From Amycolatopsis keratiniphila subsp. keratiniphila (GTDB lineage: Bacteria; Actinomycetota; Actinomycetes; Mycobacteriales; Pseudonocardiaceae): DNA of 64,000 bases. Each line of letters begins with the position of its first letter. Position 1 is the stretch's first letter. The position numbers and the translations under genes were made by a program. The notes under the pieces were generated by a model. That model did no database searches. It had not been told where the DNA came from and worked only from the letters and a program-made list of their open reading frames with translations. Of this stretch, positions 30,868-38,545 are shown in pieces. Where the stretch lies: NCBI RefSeq assembly GCF_001620365.2, contig NZ_LQMT02000019.1, positions 198,912 to 262,911 of the forward strand. Reading direction: 5' to 3'.

Positions 30868-33038
30868 CCAGCAGGGTGGACGGGCCGCTGAAGGTCACGG
30901 GCCGGGCCGAGTACGGGGCGGACCACGCCTTTCCCGGGCTGGTCCACGGCTACGTCGTCCTGAGCACGATCGCCCACGGCGAGATCGACACGATGGACGT
31001 CACAGCGGCGAAGGGCGCTCCGGGCGTGGTCGGTGTGTACACGCCGTTCGATCCGCTGGAGTTGCACACGCCCACGACGCCGGTCATGGGTGAGACCTGG
31101 GTCCCTTTGCAGGACAAGGAAGTCACCTACTACGGCCAGCCGATCGGCTTCGTGGTCGCCGAGACGTACGAGCAGGCGCGTGACGCGGCGATGCTGGTCG
31201 AAGTGTCCTATCTGCCCCGGCCTGCCCTGACTTCGCTACAGGACGGCCTCGCCTCGGCCGAAGACGCGCCGGAGGGGAGGGGCGGCCCGTCGTCCCTCGC
31301 GATCCTGGCCGACGGTGTCGAGTCGATCGAAGACGCGCTCGCGGAAAGCCCGGTGGTCGTCGAGGCCACGTATACCACCGCGACGCAGAACCATGCCGCG
31401 ATGGAACCGCATTCCGCGGTCGCGGTCTGGGGGCCCGAAGGCCTCACGATCCACAGCGGCAACCAGGGCTCCGATCTGCAGGCGGCGGAGCTGGCGATGG
31501 CACTGGGCGTGGAACCGTCCGAGGTGCACGCGGTGAACCCGTTCGTGGGCGGTGCGTTCGGCGGCAAGGGGCACACGTCCACCCCGGCATTCCTCGCCGC
31601 GGCCGCGGCGAGGGCACTGGACAGGCCGGTGAAGGCCGTGCTCAGCCGGGAGCAGGTCTTCACCGCGACCGCGGGCCGCGCCGCGACGGTGCAGAAGATC
31701 TCGCTCGGCGCGGAACACGACGGCACGCTCAACGCGCTCCAGCACGACTCGTGGTGCAGCACGCCCATGGACCGGTCGTTCGTCGAGCCGACCTCGCATG
31801 GCACTTCGCGCGAGTGGTACGCCACCCGCAACCTGGCCATCAGCCAGAAGATGGTGCCGCTCAACATCCCGCCGACGACGTTCATGCGGGCGCCGGGGGA
31901 GGCACCCGGCTCCTTCGCGTTGGAAAGCGCGATCGACGAACTCGCGATCGCGCTGCGCATGGACCCGATCGAACTGCGGCAGCGGAACAACTCGACCGCT
32001 CCGCCCGGCAAGGATCTGCAGTGGTCGAGTAAACACCTCGACGAATGCTTCCGGGTCGGCGCGGAACGGTTCGGCTGGGCGGATCGCTCACCCGATGGAC
32101 GAACCGACGGCGACTGGCTCGTCGGCATGGGCACGGCCACCGCCATGTTCCCCGCGCTGCGGTTCCCCGCCACCGTCGAGATCACGCTGTTGCCCGACGA
32201 CACGGCCGCCGTCGCGACGAGCGGGGCCGACCCGGGAACCGGTCTGCTCACCGTGCTTTCCCTGGTCGGTGGGGAGTCACTCGACATCTCGCCGGATCGG
32301 GTCAAACCGCGGCTCGGTGACTCGCGCCTGCCGTCCGGAGGCATGTCCGGTGGTTCGACAGCGACCGCGAGCGCCGGGACGGCCATCATGGTCGCCGCCG
32401 CCAAGGCGATCGACGAACTGGTGGATCTGGCGTCGGCTCCGGGTGCGCCGTTCAAAGGTATGGAGGTCGCGTACGCGGACGGTCGCGTGCAGGCCGGGGA
32501 ACGGACGATGACCTTCGGCGAGCTGTTGCGCGCTCTGGACCGGCCGTCGCTTTCCGTGACCGGGTCTTCGGCGCCTGGCGAAGAGCTGACGAAGCATTCG
32601 TTCAGCTCGTTCGGCGCCCAGTTCTGCGAAGTCCGCGTGCACAAGTGGACGCGCGAGATCCGGGTGTCCCGCATGCTCGGGGTGTACGACGCCGGCCGGA
32701 TCATCAACCCGACGGCGGCGCGAAGCCAGATCATGGGCGGCATGATCTGGGGTGTCTCGGCCGCGCTGCACGAGGGGCTGGAGATCGAGGAAAACGGGCG
32801 GCTCGCCAATGGGGACTTCGCAAGCTATCTGATCCCGGTCAATGCGGATATCCCCGAGGTCGACGTCCACTTCGTCGAATACCCGGACACGTTGCACAAC
32901 TCGGTCGGCGCGAAGGGGCTCGGCGAGATCGGCATCGTCGGGATGGCGGCGGCGGTGGCGAACGCCGTCCACAACGCCACCGGCATCCGGGTGCGGCACA
33001 TCCCGATTCTGCTCGAGGATCTGCTCGACGAGTCGTAG
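30864..33038 (+). CDS. Molybdenum hydroxylase, Moco-binding subunit
   Basis: A protein of 724 residues of the xanthine dehydrogenase large-subunit family (YagR-like). The aldehyde oxidase a/b hammerhead is at the N-terminus (DGPLKVTGRAEYGAD...YYGQPIGFVVAETYEQA). Moco-binding stretches are GGAFGGKG, FMRAPGEAPGSFALE, and the base catalyst Glu in GAKGLGEIGIVG. Substrate is an aldehyde or N-heterocycle, not xanthine for certain. The regulator is probably the divergent TetR gene. Three palindromic repeats follow the stop. Confidence 0.94.
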   Translation: MTSRVDGPLKVTGRAEYGADHAFPGLVHGYVVLSTIAHGEIDTMDVTAAKGAPGVVGVYTPFDPLELHTPTTPVMGETWVPLQDKEVTYYGQPIGFVVAETYEQARDAAMLVEVSYLPRPALTSLQDGLASAEDAPEGRGGPSSLAILADGVESIEDALAESPVVVEATYTTATQNHAAMEPHSAVAVWGPEGLTIHSGNQGSDLQAAELAMALGVEPSEVHAVNPFVGGAFGGKGHTSTPAFLAAAAARALDRPVKAVLSREQVFTATAGRAATVQKISLGAEHDGTLNALQHDSWCSTPMDRSFVEPTSHGTSREWYATRNLAISQKMVPLNIPPTTFMRAPGEAPGSFALESAIDELAIALRMDPIELRQRNNSTAPPGKDLQWSSKHLDECFRVGAERFGWADRSPDGRTDGDWLVGMGTATAMFPALRFPATVEITLLPDDTAAVATSGADPGTGLLTVLSLVGGESLDISPDRVKPRLGDSRLPSGGMSGGSTATASAGTAIMVAAAKAIDELVDLASAPGAPFKGMEVAYADGRVQAGERTMTFGELLRALDRPSLSVTGSSAPGEELTKHSFSSFGAQFCEVRVHKWTREIRVSRMLGVYDAGRIINPTAARSQIMGGMIWGVSAALHEGLEIEENGRLANGDFASYLIPVNADIPEVDVHFVEYPDTLHNSVGAKGLGEIGIVGMAAAVANAVHNATGIRVRHIPILLEDLLDES

Positions 33039-33075
33039 GGGCGCGGTGGCGGAGTTACCGGTCAGTTGATTCAAG

Positions 33076-33110
33076 TGGGGAGGATTCGGGATGCTCAGCG
33101 TCCCTGATGC
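33076..33110. repeat. Intergenic palindrome, GGGAC family, degenerate copy
   Basis: tggggaggattcgggatgctcagcgtccc: the outer part matches 33245-33285 and the loop carries two changes. First of three copies within 220 bp between the convergent molybdenum hydroxylase and ornithine cyclodeaminase-like genes. Confidence 0.6.
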
Positions 33111-33145
33111 TCCGTTGATGAAGTGCTGATGCCTGATCGGTCCCT

Positions 33146-33193
33146 CGACGATGTGGGAATTGGGACACTCAACGTCCCGATTCCCACATCGTC
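33146..33193. repeat. Intergenic palindrome, GGGAC family, long copy
   Basis: Arms cgacgatgtgggaattgggac and gtcccgattcccacatcgtcg around actcaac pair with one mismatch. It is the same element as 50990-51032 in the opposite orientation, as the loop shows. Confidence 0.75.
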
Positions 33194-33244
33194 GGCATCC
33201 AGCGCGCGGAGTGGCGGCCCCTCATACTGATCAGTCGATTCGGC

Positions 33245-33285
33245 TGGGGAGGATTTGGGACGTTCAATGTCCCAAATCCTCCCCA
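33245..33285. repeat. Intergenic palindrome, GGGAC family, perfect copy
   Basis: Perfect 17-bp arms tggggaggatttgggac and gtcccaaatcctcccca flank the 7-nt loop gttcaat. The central gggac/gttcaat/gtccc is shared with all copies, while the outer arm is of the tggggagga type. Confidence 0.8.
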
Positions 33286-33379
33286 CTCGACCGACTCACC
33301 AACCGTCGACGATTCGCTCCTCTCGACGAAAGACCATTTCCTTCCTCGATTTGACAATTCCGGCGCGACCGAACGGTGG

Positions 33380-33613
33380 TTGCGCCGGTCTCCCGAGAGC
33401 CGGCTGTTCGGTGCTTACGGCGTCGGGCTCGCGGCGGGTTTCTTCGCCTATCTGGTGGTGCTGCTGATCATGGTGGCCCGCTCTGACGACTTCGGCGTCG
33501 AGTGGTTCCTGGACGGACGTCGCCGGAAACCCGCGGACGGGGAGCACATCCCCGCCGAGACCCGGGCCTCCGGCGCCCCGATGTCCCGTGAGGACACCCG
33601 GTTACCGAGCTGA
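33380..33613 (+). CDS. Possible small membrane protein
   Basis: A frame of 77 codons from TTG 33380. One clear membrane helix (VGLAAGFFAYLVVLLIMVA) is flanked by a basic N-terminus and a hydrophilic C-terminus with FGVEWFLDGRRRKPADGEH. No good ribosome binding site is visible and the true start may lie elsewhere. No family is recognised. It could be a genuine short single-pass protein, or the tail of a decayed gene; the plausible helix and codon bias are the only support. Confidence 0.4.
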   Translation: MRRSPESRLFGAYGVGLAAGFFAYLVVLLIMVARSDDFGVEWFLDGRRRKPADGEHIPAETRASGAPMSREDTRLPS

Positions 33614-33626
33614 CCGACCATGCCGC

Positions 33627-34532
33627 CTACTGCGCGAGAAGATCGGCGATCGCCCAGTCCTGTGCGGCCACCCCGACGGACTTGAAGACCGTACGGCCGC
33701 CTGACTTCACGACTCCTTCGGCCAGCGCGGTCCCCAACTCGATGAGGTCGTCCTCGGTGATGGCTCCCGACGCGAGGGCGTGGATGATCTCCCCGGATTC
33801 CTCGAGGATGGCCTCTCGTGCGTCGATGACGACGGTCGCGTCGGCGAGCAGGTCGTCCGGAAGTTCCCGCATGGTGGGGCGGTACGCGCCGATGGCGTTG
33901 ACGTGGGCGTGTTCGGCCAGCGATTCGAGGGAGAACAGAGGAGTGGTGGACGTCGTCGCGCAGCAGACGATGTCCACGTCGCGAACGGCCTCGTCGGGAT
34001 CGGTGCGGACGACGGCGCTGATGCCCAGCTCCGCGTCGAGTGCCTTGCCGAGCGCTTCGGCGCGTTCGAGTCCGCGGCTGACGATCCTGAGCTCGGTCAA
34101 CGGCCGGACGGCGTGCACGGCGCGGACCTGGTCGGCCGCCTGCCCGCCCGCGCCGATGAGGGTGCAGGTCTTCGCGTCCGGCGGGGCCAGCAAGTCGGTC
34201 GCGACGCCGGTGGCGGCGCCGGTGCGGATGCGGGTCACCTCGATGGCGTCGGCGACGAGCTGACGGCCGTGGCCGAGCTCGCTCCGGACGACCGTGCCGA
34301 CGATGGCCGGGTCGCGGTCGAAGTCGAGGCTCAAGGTCTTGATCATCGCCGACGCGGTCGGGCGGTGGTGCGTCGACATCACGAGGAATCCGCCGTCGCG
34401 CAACACGGTTCGCGTCGGCATCTCGAATTCACCGCGGTGCAGGGCGAGAAACCCGTTCCGGACCGCGGCGATCGCGGCGGGCATGGACACGGCGGCCCGG
34501 ATCTCGTCCGGGCCCAGGGTCAGGACGTCCAC
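33627..34532 (-). CDS. Ornithine cyclodeaminase / mu-crystallin family enzyme
   Basis: A protein of 301 residues with the Rossmann motif CTLIGAGGQAADQVRAVHAVRPL and the substrate-side MIKTLSLDFDRDPAIVGTVVR, followed by RTGAATGVATDLLAPPDA. NAD(P)-dependent members deaminate ornithine, reduce cyclic imines or act as alanine dehydrogenases. Key Lys and Asp positions (M-I-K-T, VIDAREAILEESGEI) are retained. It is shorter than ornithine cyclodeaminase (about 330-350 residues), so a ketimine reductase-like activity is as likely. It stands alone, convergent with the molybdenum hydroxylase operon. Confidence 0.85.
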   Translation of the reverse strand: MDVLTLGPDEIRAAVSMPAAIAAVRNGFLALHRGEFEMPTRTVLRDGGFLVMSTHHRPTASAMIKTLSLDFDRDPAIVGTVVRSELGHGRQLVADAIEVTRIRTGAATGVATDLLAPPDAKTCTLIGAGGQAADQVRAVHAVRPLTELRIVSRGLERAEALGKALDAELGISAVVRTDPDEAVRDVDIVCCATTSTTPLFSLESLAEHAHVNAIGAYRPTMRELPDDLLADATVVIDAREAILEESGEIIHALASGAITEDDLIELGTALAEGVVKSGGRTVFKSVGVAAQDWAIADLLAQ

Positions 34533-34683
34533 GAATCCTCCTTGTCAGTATGTCCGCGGTATCCGGACTACCGAACCGTAGCCGTCCGGTGACGACACCT
34601 CGACCGGAATCGGTGGCCGAGGACGTAGGAATCCGGGCCCTCGAACCGTGCCCTCGCCGTCCTGGACGGGGCGCCGGATGGTT

Positions 34684-34730
34684 GTGAAAGCCACTTTCGC
34701 AACCATCAGCGTTGCGAAAGTGGCTTTCAC
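34684..34730. repeat. Perfect palindrome GTGAAAGCC...GGCTTTCAC
   Basis: Perfect 20-bp arms at 34684-34703 and 34711-34730 flank the 7-nt loop catcagc. The core GTTGCGAAAG recurs at 51061-51083. It is placed between the GreA/B-like gene and the ornithine cyclodeaminase-like gene, both on the minus strand. Confidence 0.8.
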
Positions 34731-34759
34731 GTCGTCCGCTCCGGGCTCCGTCCACGGCT

Positions 34760-35206
34760 TCAGTGAGCGGTCTCCCGATGCCGCCCGTAAGGCTTGGCGT
34801 CCAGCAACGTGACGTGGACCGCCCCGCCGCTCGGCACGCGATATTCCCGCCGGTCACCCGGTTTCGCGCCGTGCAGTGCGCGGCCGAGCGGGGAATCGGG
34901 GGAGTAGACCTCGAGTTCGCCATGTCCGGCCTCGTCGCGGGTGCCGAGCAGGAAGGTCTCGGTGTCGCCGTCGTCGTACCGGACGGTGAGCACCATGCCG
35001 GGCTCGGCGATCCCGTCGTCGGGCGGATCCTGCCCGACGACGGCGCCGCGCAGCATGTCCTCGATCTGCCGGATCCGGGCCTGCCGATGGGTTTTGTGCG
35101 CGATTTCGTCGTCGCCGAACCGGTCGTCGGTGCCGGGGCGCCGCAACGTCGCGAGCTCCCGCACCAGCCGAGCGTGCGCTTCCTTGGTCAGCCAAGGGCC
35201 TGACAT
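34760..35206 (-). CDS. GreA/GreB-family elongation factor
   Basis: A protein of 148 residues. The N-terminal coiled coil is short (LTKEAHARLVRELATLR, RQARIRQIEDMLRGAVV). The C-terminal FKBP-like domain has the family signature VYSPDSPLGRALHGAKPGDRREYRVP. GreA normally has about 158 residues; the acidic pair at the coiled-coil tip (often DxxE) reads GTDDRFGDDEIAH here. Members of this group in actinomycetes may inhibit rather than stimulate transcript cleavage. It is a stand-alone, non-housekeeping paralogue. Confidence 0.88.
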   Translation of the reverse strand: MSGPWLTKEAHARLVRELATLRRPGTDDRFGDDEIAHKTHRQARIRQIEDMLRGAVVGQDPPDDGIAEPGMVLTVRYDDGDTETFLLGTRDEAGHGELEVYSPDSPLGRALHGAKPGDRREYRVPSGGAVHVTLLDAKPYGRHRETAH

Positions 35207-35296
35207 GGTGATGATCGCCTTTCGGTGGGTAAGTCTGTGGGGGCCGGGCGCGGAAAGGACCCAGCCCCCACAGACCTTCGATGAGTCCCGCTTCGG

Positions 35297-35467
35297 TCAG
35301 CGGGTCTCGGGTTCACGGGACCGGCGCTGGAAGGCGCCCGCGTCGGTGGCGAATCCGATCGCGGCCTTCAGCAGCAGGTCCTTCTCCGCGCGCAGCAGCG
35401 CGTTCTCGGCGCGGAGCCGGTCCACTTCGGACTGTTCGTCAGCCGGTGTTCCGTTGTCCTGGGCCAT
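35297..35467 (-). CDS. Coiled-coil (leucine-zipper) microprotein
   Basis: A frame of 56 codons whose ATG (35465-35467) overlaps the stop of the upstream oxidoreductase as TGATG, a strong sign of translational coupling. The sequence EVDRLRAENALLRAEKDLLL has heptad-spaced Leu/Ala and suits a parallel coiled coil. The following AAIGFATDAGAF resembles the end of IS3 OrfA proteins, so descent from a transposase fragment is possible, but no IS ends are visible. Function unknown. Confidence 0.6.
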   Translation of the reverse strand: MAQDNGTPADEQSEVDRLRAENALLRAEKDLLLKAAIGFATDAGAFQRRSREPETR

Positions 35468-36729
35468 CAGCGGAGGGGGTCGAAGGGACGCAGGGCCTCC
35501 GGCTGTTTGCCGGTGGTGATGTGCTCGGCCAGCAGGCGCCCGGTGATCGGGCCGTGGGTCAATCCCCACATCCCGTGTCCGCCCGCGACGTAGAGCCCGG
35601 GTGTGCTCGTCGCGCCGATGACGTGCCGCCCGTCGGTTGTGACGGGGCGGGAACCGACCCATTCGTCGGTGCGCCGTTCCCAGTCCAGTCCGGTGAGGAA
35701 CGGCCGCGCCGAGGCGATGATCGCGGCGATCCTGGCCGGATCCAGCCGCGCGTCCGGCTTCCGGAACTCCATCGTCCCGGCCACCCGGAGCCCTTCGCGG
35801 TACGGCGTGCACGCCACGCGGATGTCCGGCAGGTAGAGCGGTCCGGGCACCGGCTGGTCGGTCGGCACGGTGAAGGAGTAGCCGCGTCCGGCCCGGACGG
35901 GGACCTTGACGCCCCACTTCCGGCCAAGGCCTCCGAGCCAGGCCCCGGTCGCCAGCACGACCGCGTTGGCGTTCACGGTCTGGCCGGTCTTCGAGCGCAC
36001 GCTCAGCGCGTGACGGTACGCGCGCAGGGAAGCGACCTCGAATTTGTGGCGGATCGTGCCGCCCCGGCTCACCACCGATCGCGCCAGCGACTCGACGAAC
36101 CGGCCCGGGTCCACGTAACGCTGCCCGTCGATCCGGACACTGGCGCCGAGCCTGGCCGTGGCCTGAGGGAACCGTTCGGCGAGGTCGGCCGCGGTGAGAC
36201 GGGTGTAGGAGATGCCCTGGCCTGCTTCCTCGATCCGCCGCAGTTCGCCGATCAGCCCGGCGGCCTGGTCGGCGGTCTCGAACGCCGCGGTGATCGGCGC
36301 TTCGATGGTCGGCGCGTCCACCCCGTTCGCGGTGAGGACGTCGAAGGCTTCCAGGCATTCGTCGTTCAGCGGTGCGTTCGCCTCGACCGCGCGGGTCCAG
36401 GAGCGGCCGGTGCAGTTCGCGGCGAACCGGGCGAGGAACGACCACAGCCGCGGATCGGGCGACGGCGGAACGTGCAGCGGGGCCTGGCGGTCCAGCAGCG
36501 TCCGCAGCCCGTAGCGCAGAACGCCGGGTTCGTTGAGCGGGATCGAGAGCCCGGGCGAGAGCCAGCCCGCGTTGCCCCACGACGCTCCCGCCGCGATGCC
36601 CGCGCGGTCGACCACCGTGACACTGACGCCGCGTTCCTGCAGGAACCACGCGGTCGACAGGCCGACCACGCCGGCGCCGATCACGATCGCCGAACGCGGG
36701 CCGCCGTCGATCCGGTCGAGATCGCCCAT
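35467..36729 (-). CDS. DadA-like FAD-dependent amino-acid oxidoreductase
   Basis: A protein of 420 residues of the DAO family. The FAD-binding start is SAIVIGAGVVGLSTAWFLQERGVSVTVVDR; the second FAD contact is the C-terminal GLYVAGGHGMWGLTHGPITGRLLAEHI. GNAGWLSPGLSIPLNEPGVL matches D-amino-acid dehydrogenase (DadA). ATG 36729 is chosen over longer frames because GGAGG lies six nt upstream and the FAD motif begins within 15 residues. The PucR gene is upstream on the same strand, so D-amino-acid or cyclic imino-acid use under PucR control is likely. Confidence 0.9.
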   Translation of the reverse strand: MGDLDRIDGGPRSAIVIGAGVVGLSTAWFLQERGVSVTVVDRAGIAAGASWGNAGWLSPGLSIPLNEPGVLRYGLRTLLDRQAPLHVPPSPDPRLWSFLARFAANCTGRSWTRAVEANAPLNDECLEAFDVLTANGVDAPTIEAPITAAFETADQAAGLIGELRRIEEAGQGISYTRLTAADLAERFPQATARLGASVRIDGQRYVDPGRFVESLARSVVSRGGTIRHKFEVASLRAYRHALSVRSKTGQTVNANAVVLATGAWLGGLGRKWGVKVPVRAGRGYSFTVPTDQPVPGPLYLPDIRVACTPYREGLRVAGTMEFRKPDARLDPARIAAIIASARPFLTGLDWERRTDEWVGSRPVTTDGRHVIGATSTPGLYVAGGHGMWGLTHGPITGRLLAEHITTGKQPEALRPFDPLR

Positions 36730-36789
36730 GAATTCCTCCGCTACGAGTGGTGCTGTCGCGGTCAGGATCGCTCGGATCCGGGCGGTCTC

Positions 36790-36810
36790 GATTGTCCGGA
36801 TCCGACAATC
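36790..36810. promoter_or_regulatory. Palindrome upstream of the oxidoreductase gene
   Basis: Perfect 7-bp arms GATTGTC and GACAATC around CGGATCC, with CGGAT also nearby. It lies between the PucR-type gene and the oxidoreductase gene that follows it on the minus strand. It is a candidate operator. Confidence 0.6.
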
Positions 36811-36836
36811 TGGGCGGATCGCTTTGGCCGGAACGG

Positions 36837-38372
36837 TCAAGGGGTGGGTTCGGACACCGCCAGTTCGATGATCATCGCCAGCCGTTTCGCAGGCTGGTCG
36901 AGACGCAGTTCGGTCACTTCGGCCATCTTCCGGAGCCGGTAGCGGATCGTGTTGGGGTGCACGTCCAGCCGCTCGGCCGCCTCCGCGAGATCCCCCTGCG
37001 CTTCGAGCCAGGCGCGCAGCGTCGCGACGTAGCTCGTGGCGTTCGCGCTGTCATGCCGCCGCAACTCGGTGATCGGGCCGCGGGCGGGCGCCCGGCCGGA
37101 CGCGGCGGCGGCCCGCAGCCGTTGCACCAGGATGTCGTCCCAGGCCTCGTCGTAGGCGATCGCGGATTTCGTACCGGGACGCACGCTGTGCAGCGCGAGG
37201 CACTCGTCGGCTTCCAGCCTGCTGGCGGGCAGCTCCGCCGACGTCGCACCGGCCCCGATGCCTGCCAGCATCGTCACCTGCCGGGGCAGAGCCTCGCGGA
37301 TCGAAGCGACCCACGCCCTGGCCGCCTCGACGTCGTCCCCGGGCAGGACGGTGTAGACGGTGTTGCTGAACAGCGTGCTGCGGCCCGGACGTGACCAGCC
37401 GAAACCGGTGGTCGCCCGCTCGAACGCGAGCAGCAGCGCGGCGTGGCGCTCGTCACCGATATGGGCCTGGAGCGCGATCACCCGGAACCGCCCTGGCGGC
37501 AGCCCCAGCCTGCTGAGCACGGCCGCCGCGTCCGGTGTGCCCTCGACCAGCCGGATCACCAGATCGGATTCGACCTGCCGCTCCAGATCCGCGCTCGCCC
37601 GCGAGCGCAGCAGATGCAGGCCGACCGTGCGCGAGCTGTCCCGCAGGACCGCGCGCCGGGCGTCGGACAGCGGCCGGTCGCATTCCACCCAGATCGAGCC
37701 CAGCAGCTCGCGCCCCGCGCGGACCGCGACGACCATGCGCCCGGTGAGCCCGTGTTCGGGATCGGCCTCGACGAACAGCGGCTCGTCGGATTCGGCGAGG
37801 TGCCGGAACACGCCCCGTCGTTCGAACAGCTCGCGGACCGGCTCCGGGACTAACCTGCCGAGGATCGTTTCCAGCCGTGCCCGGTCGGCCAGGTGCTGAC
37901 GGCTGGAGTAGGCGAGGACCCGGGACAGCCGGTCTTCGATGGTCACCGCGCTGCCGAGCGCGTCCGCCAGACTGTCGGCGAGCGCGAACAGGTCGGTCGG
38001 CCCTCGGCCGGACTCGGTCTCGCGACCCTCCAGTACGAGGCCGTAGACCACGCCGGCGAGCTGGCCCCAGGACACGTCCGGGTCCACCAGCAGCACGGCG
38101 ACGCCGCCGCGTTCCGCCCGTTCGGCGGCCTCGGGATCCGGCGACGAGCCCCGGACCAGGACGACCGAGGCCTGTGCCGCCGCGGCCAGGTCGACGGCCG
38201 CGGCGACCGAGTCCGCGCCGACGGCGAGGTACACGTCCCCGCGCAGGTCGCGGGGGTCGGCGGCGTCGTGCATGACCACGTCGCGCAAGGCCACCTCGCG
38301 CGACACCGGGCAGCACCACAACCGCGCCCCGTAGCCACCGAGGACGTTCACGAGCCGATCCAGCGTCACCAT
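36837..38372 (-). CDS. PucR-family transcriptional regulator
   Basis: A protein of 511 residues. The N-terminal purine-catabolism-regulator-like domain has LRDVVMHDAADPRDLRGDVYLAVG. A central GGDEF-like or GAF-like region follows (SAVTIEDRLSRVLAYSSR). The C-terminal PucR HTH is LEAQGDLAEAAERLDVHPNTIRYRLRKMAEVTEL. PucR proteins activate uptake and use of purines, amino acids or other nitrogen sources in response to their substrate. It precedes the DadA-like gene by 107 bp on the same strand. ATG 38372 is preferred over an earlier GTG because the fold starts there. Confidence 0.9.
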   Translation of the reverse strand: MVTLDRLVNVLGGYGARLWCCPVSREVALRDVVMHDAADPRDLRGDVYLAVGADSVAAAVDLAAAAQASVVLVRGSSPDPEAAERAERGGVAVLLVDPDVSWGQLAGVVYGLVLEGRETESGRGPTDLFALADSLADALGSAVTIEDRLSRVLAYSSRQHLADRARLETILGRLVPEPVRELFERRGVFRHLAESDEPLFVEADPEHGLTGRMVVAVRAGRELLGSIWVECDRPLSDARRAVLRDSSRTVGLHLLRSRASADLERQVESDLVIRLVEGTPDAAAVLSRLGLPPGRFRVIALQAHIGDERHAALLLAFERATTGFGWSRPGRSTLFSNTVYTVLPGDDVEAARAWVASIREALPRQVTMLAGIGAGATSAELPASRLEADECLALHSVRPGTKSAIAYDEAWDDILVQRLRAAAASGRAPARGPITELRRHDSANATSYVATLRAWLEAQGDLAEAAERLDVHPNTIRYRLRKMAEVTELRLDQPAKRLAMIIELAVSEPTP

Positions 38373-38420
38373 GGCCGCGACCCTGCCATCAAATGGTGCC
38401 GGGCACCGCCCGATCACCCG

Positions 38421-38479
38421 TTGACTGTGACTTTAAGGACCTTTTACACTGCCATCGTTAGGAAACTTACTTAACTAAG
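38421..38479 (+). promoter_or_regulatory. Promoter-like elements upstream of the first phosphatase
   Basis: TTGACT (38421-38426), 18 bp, and TACACT (38445-38450) match a housekeeping actinomycete promoter. Directly downstream, ttaggaaacttacttaactaa (38458-38478) is an AT-rich stretch with partial symmetry, of a type often seen before secreted-enzyme genes in actinomycetes. Confidence 0.55.
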
Positions 38480-38545
38480 CGACTCCGGCTGAAAGTCGCC
38501 GCCCACCGCCGGTACTCGCCGACTCCGCAACGTCGAGGAGTTCGC

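Noticed and set aside
35297..35467. Insertion sequence remnant (IS3 OrfA)
   Set aside because: Only a short coiled-coil resemblance; no terminal inverted repeats or OrfB are visible, and the TGATG coupling speaks for a gene.
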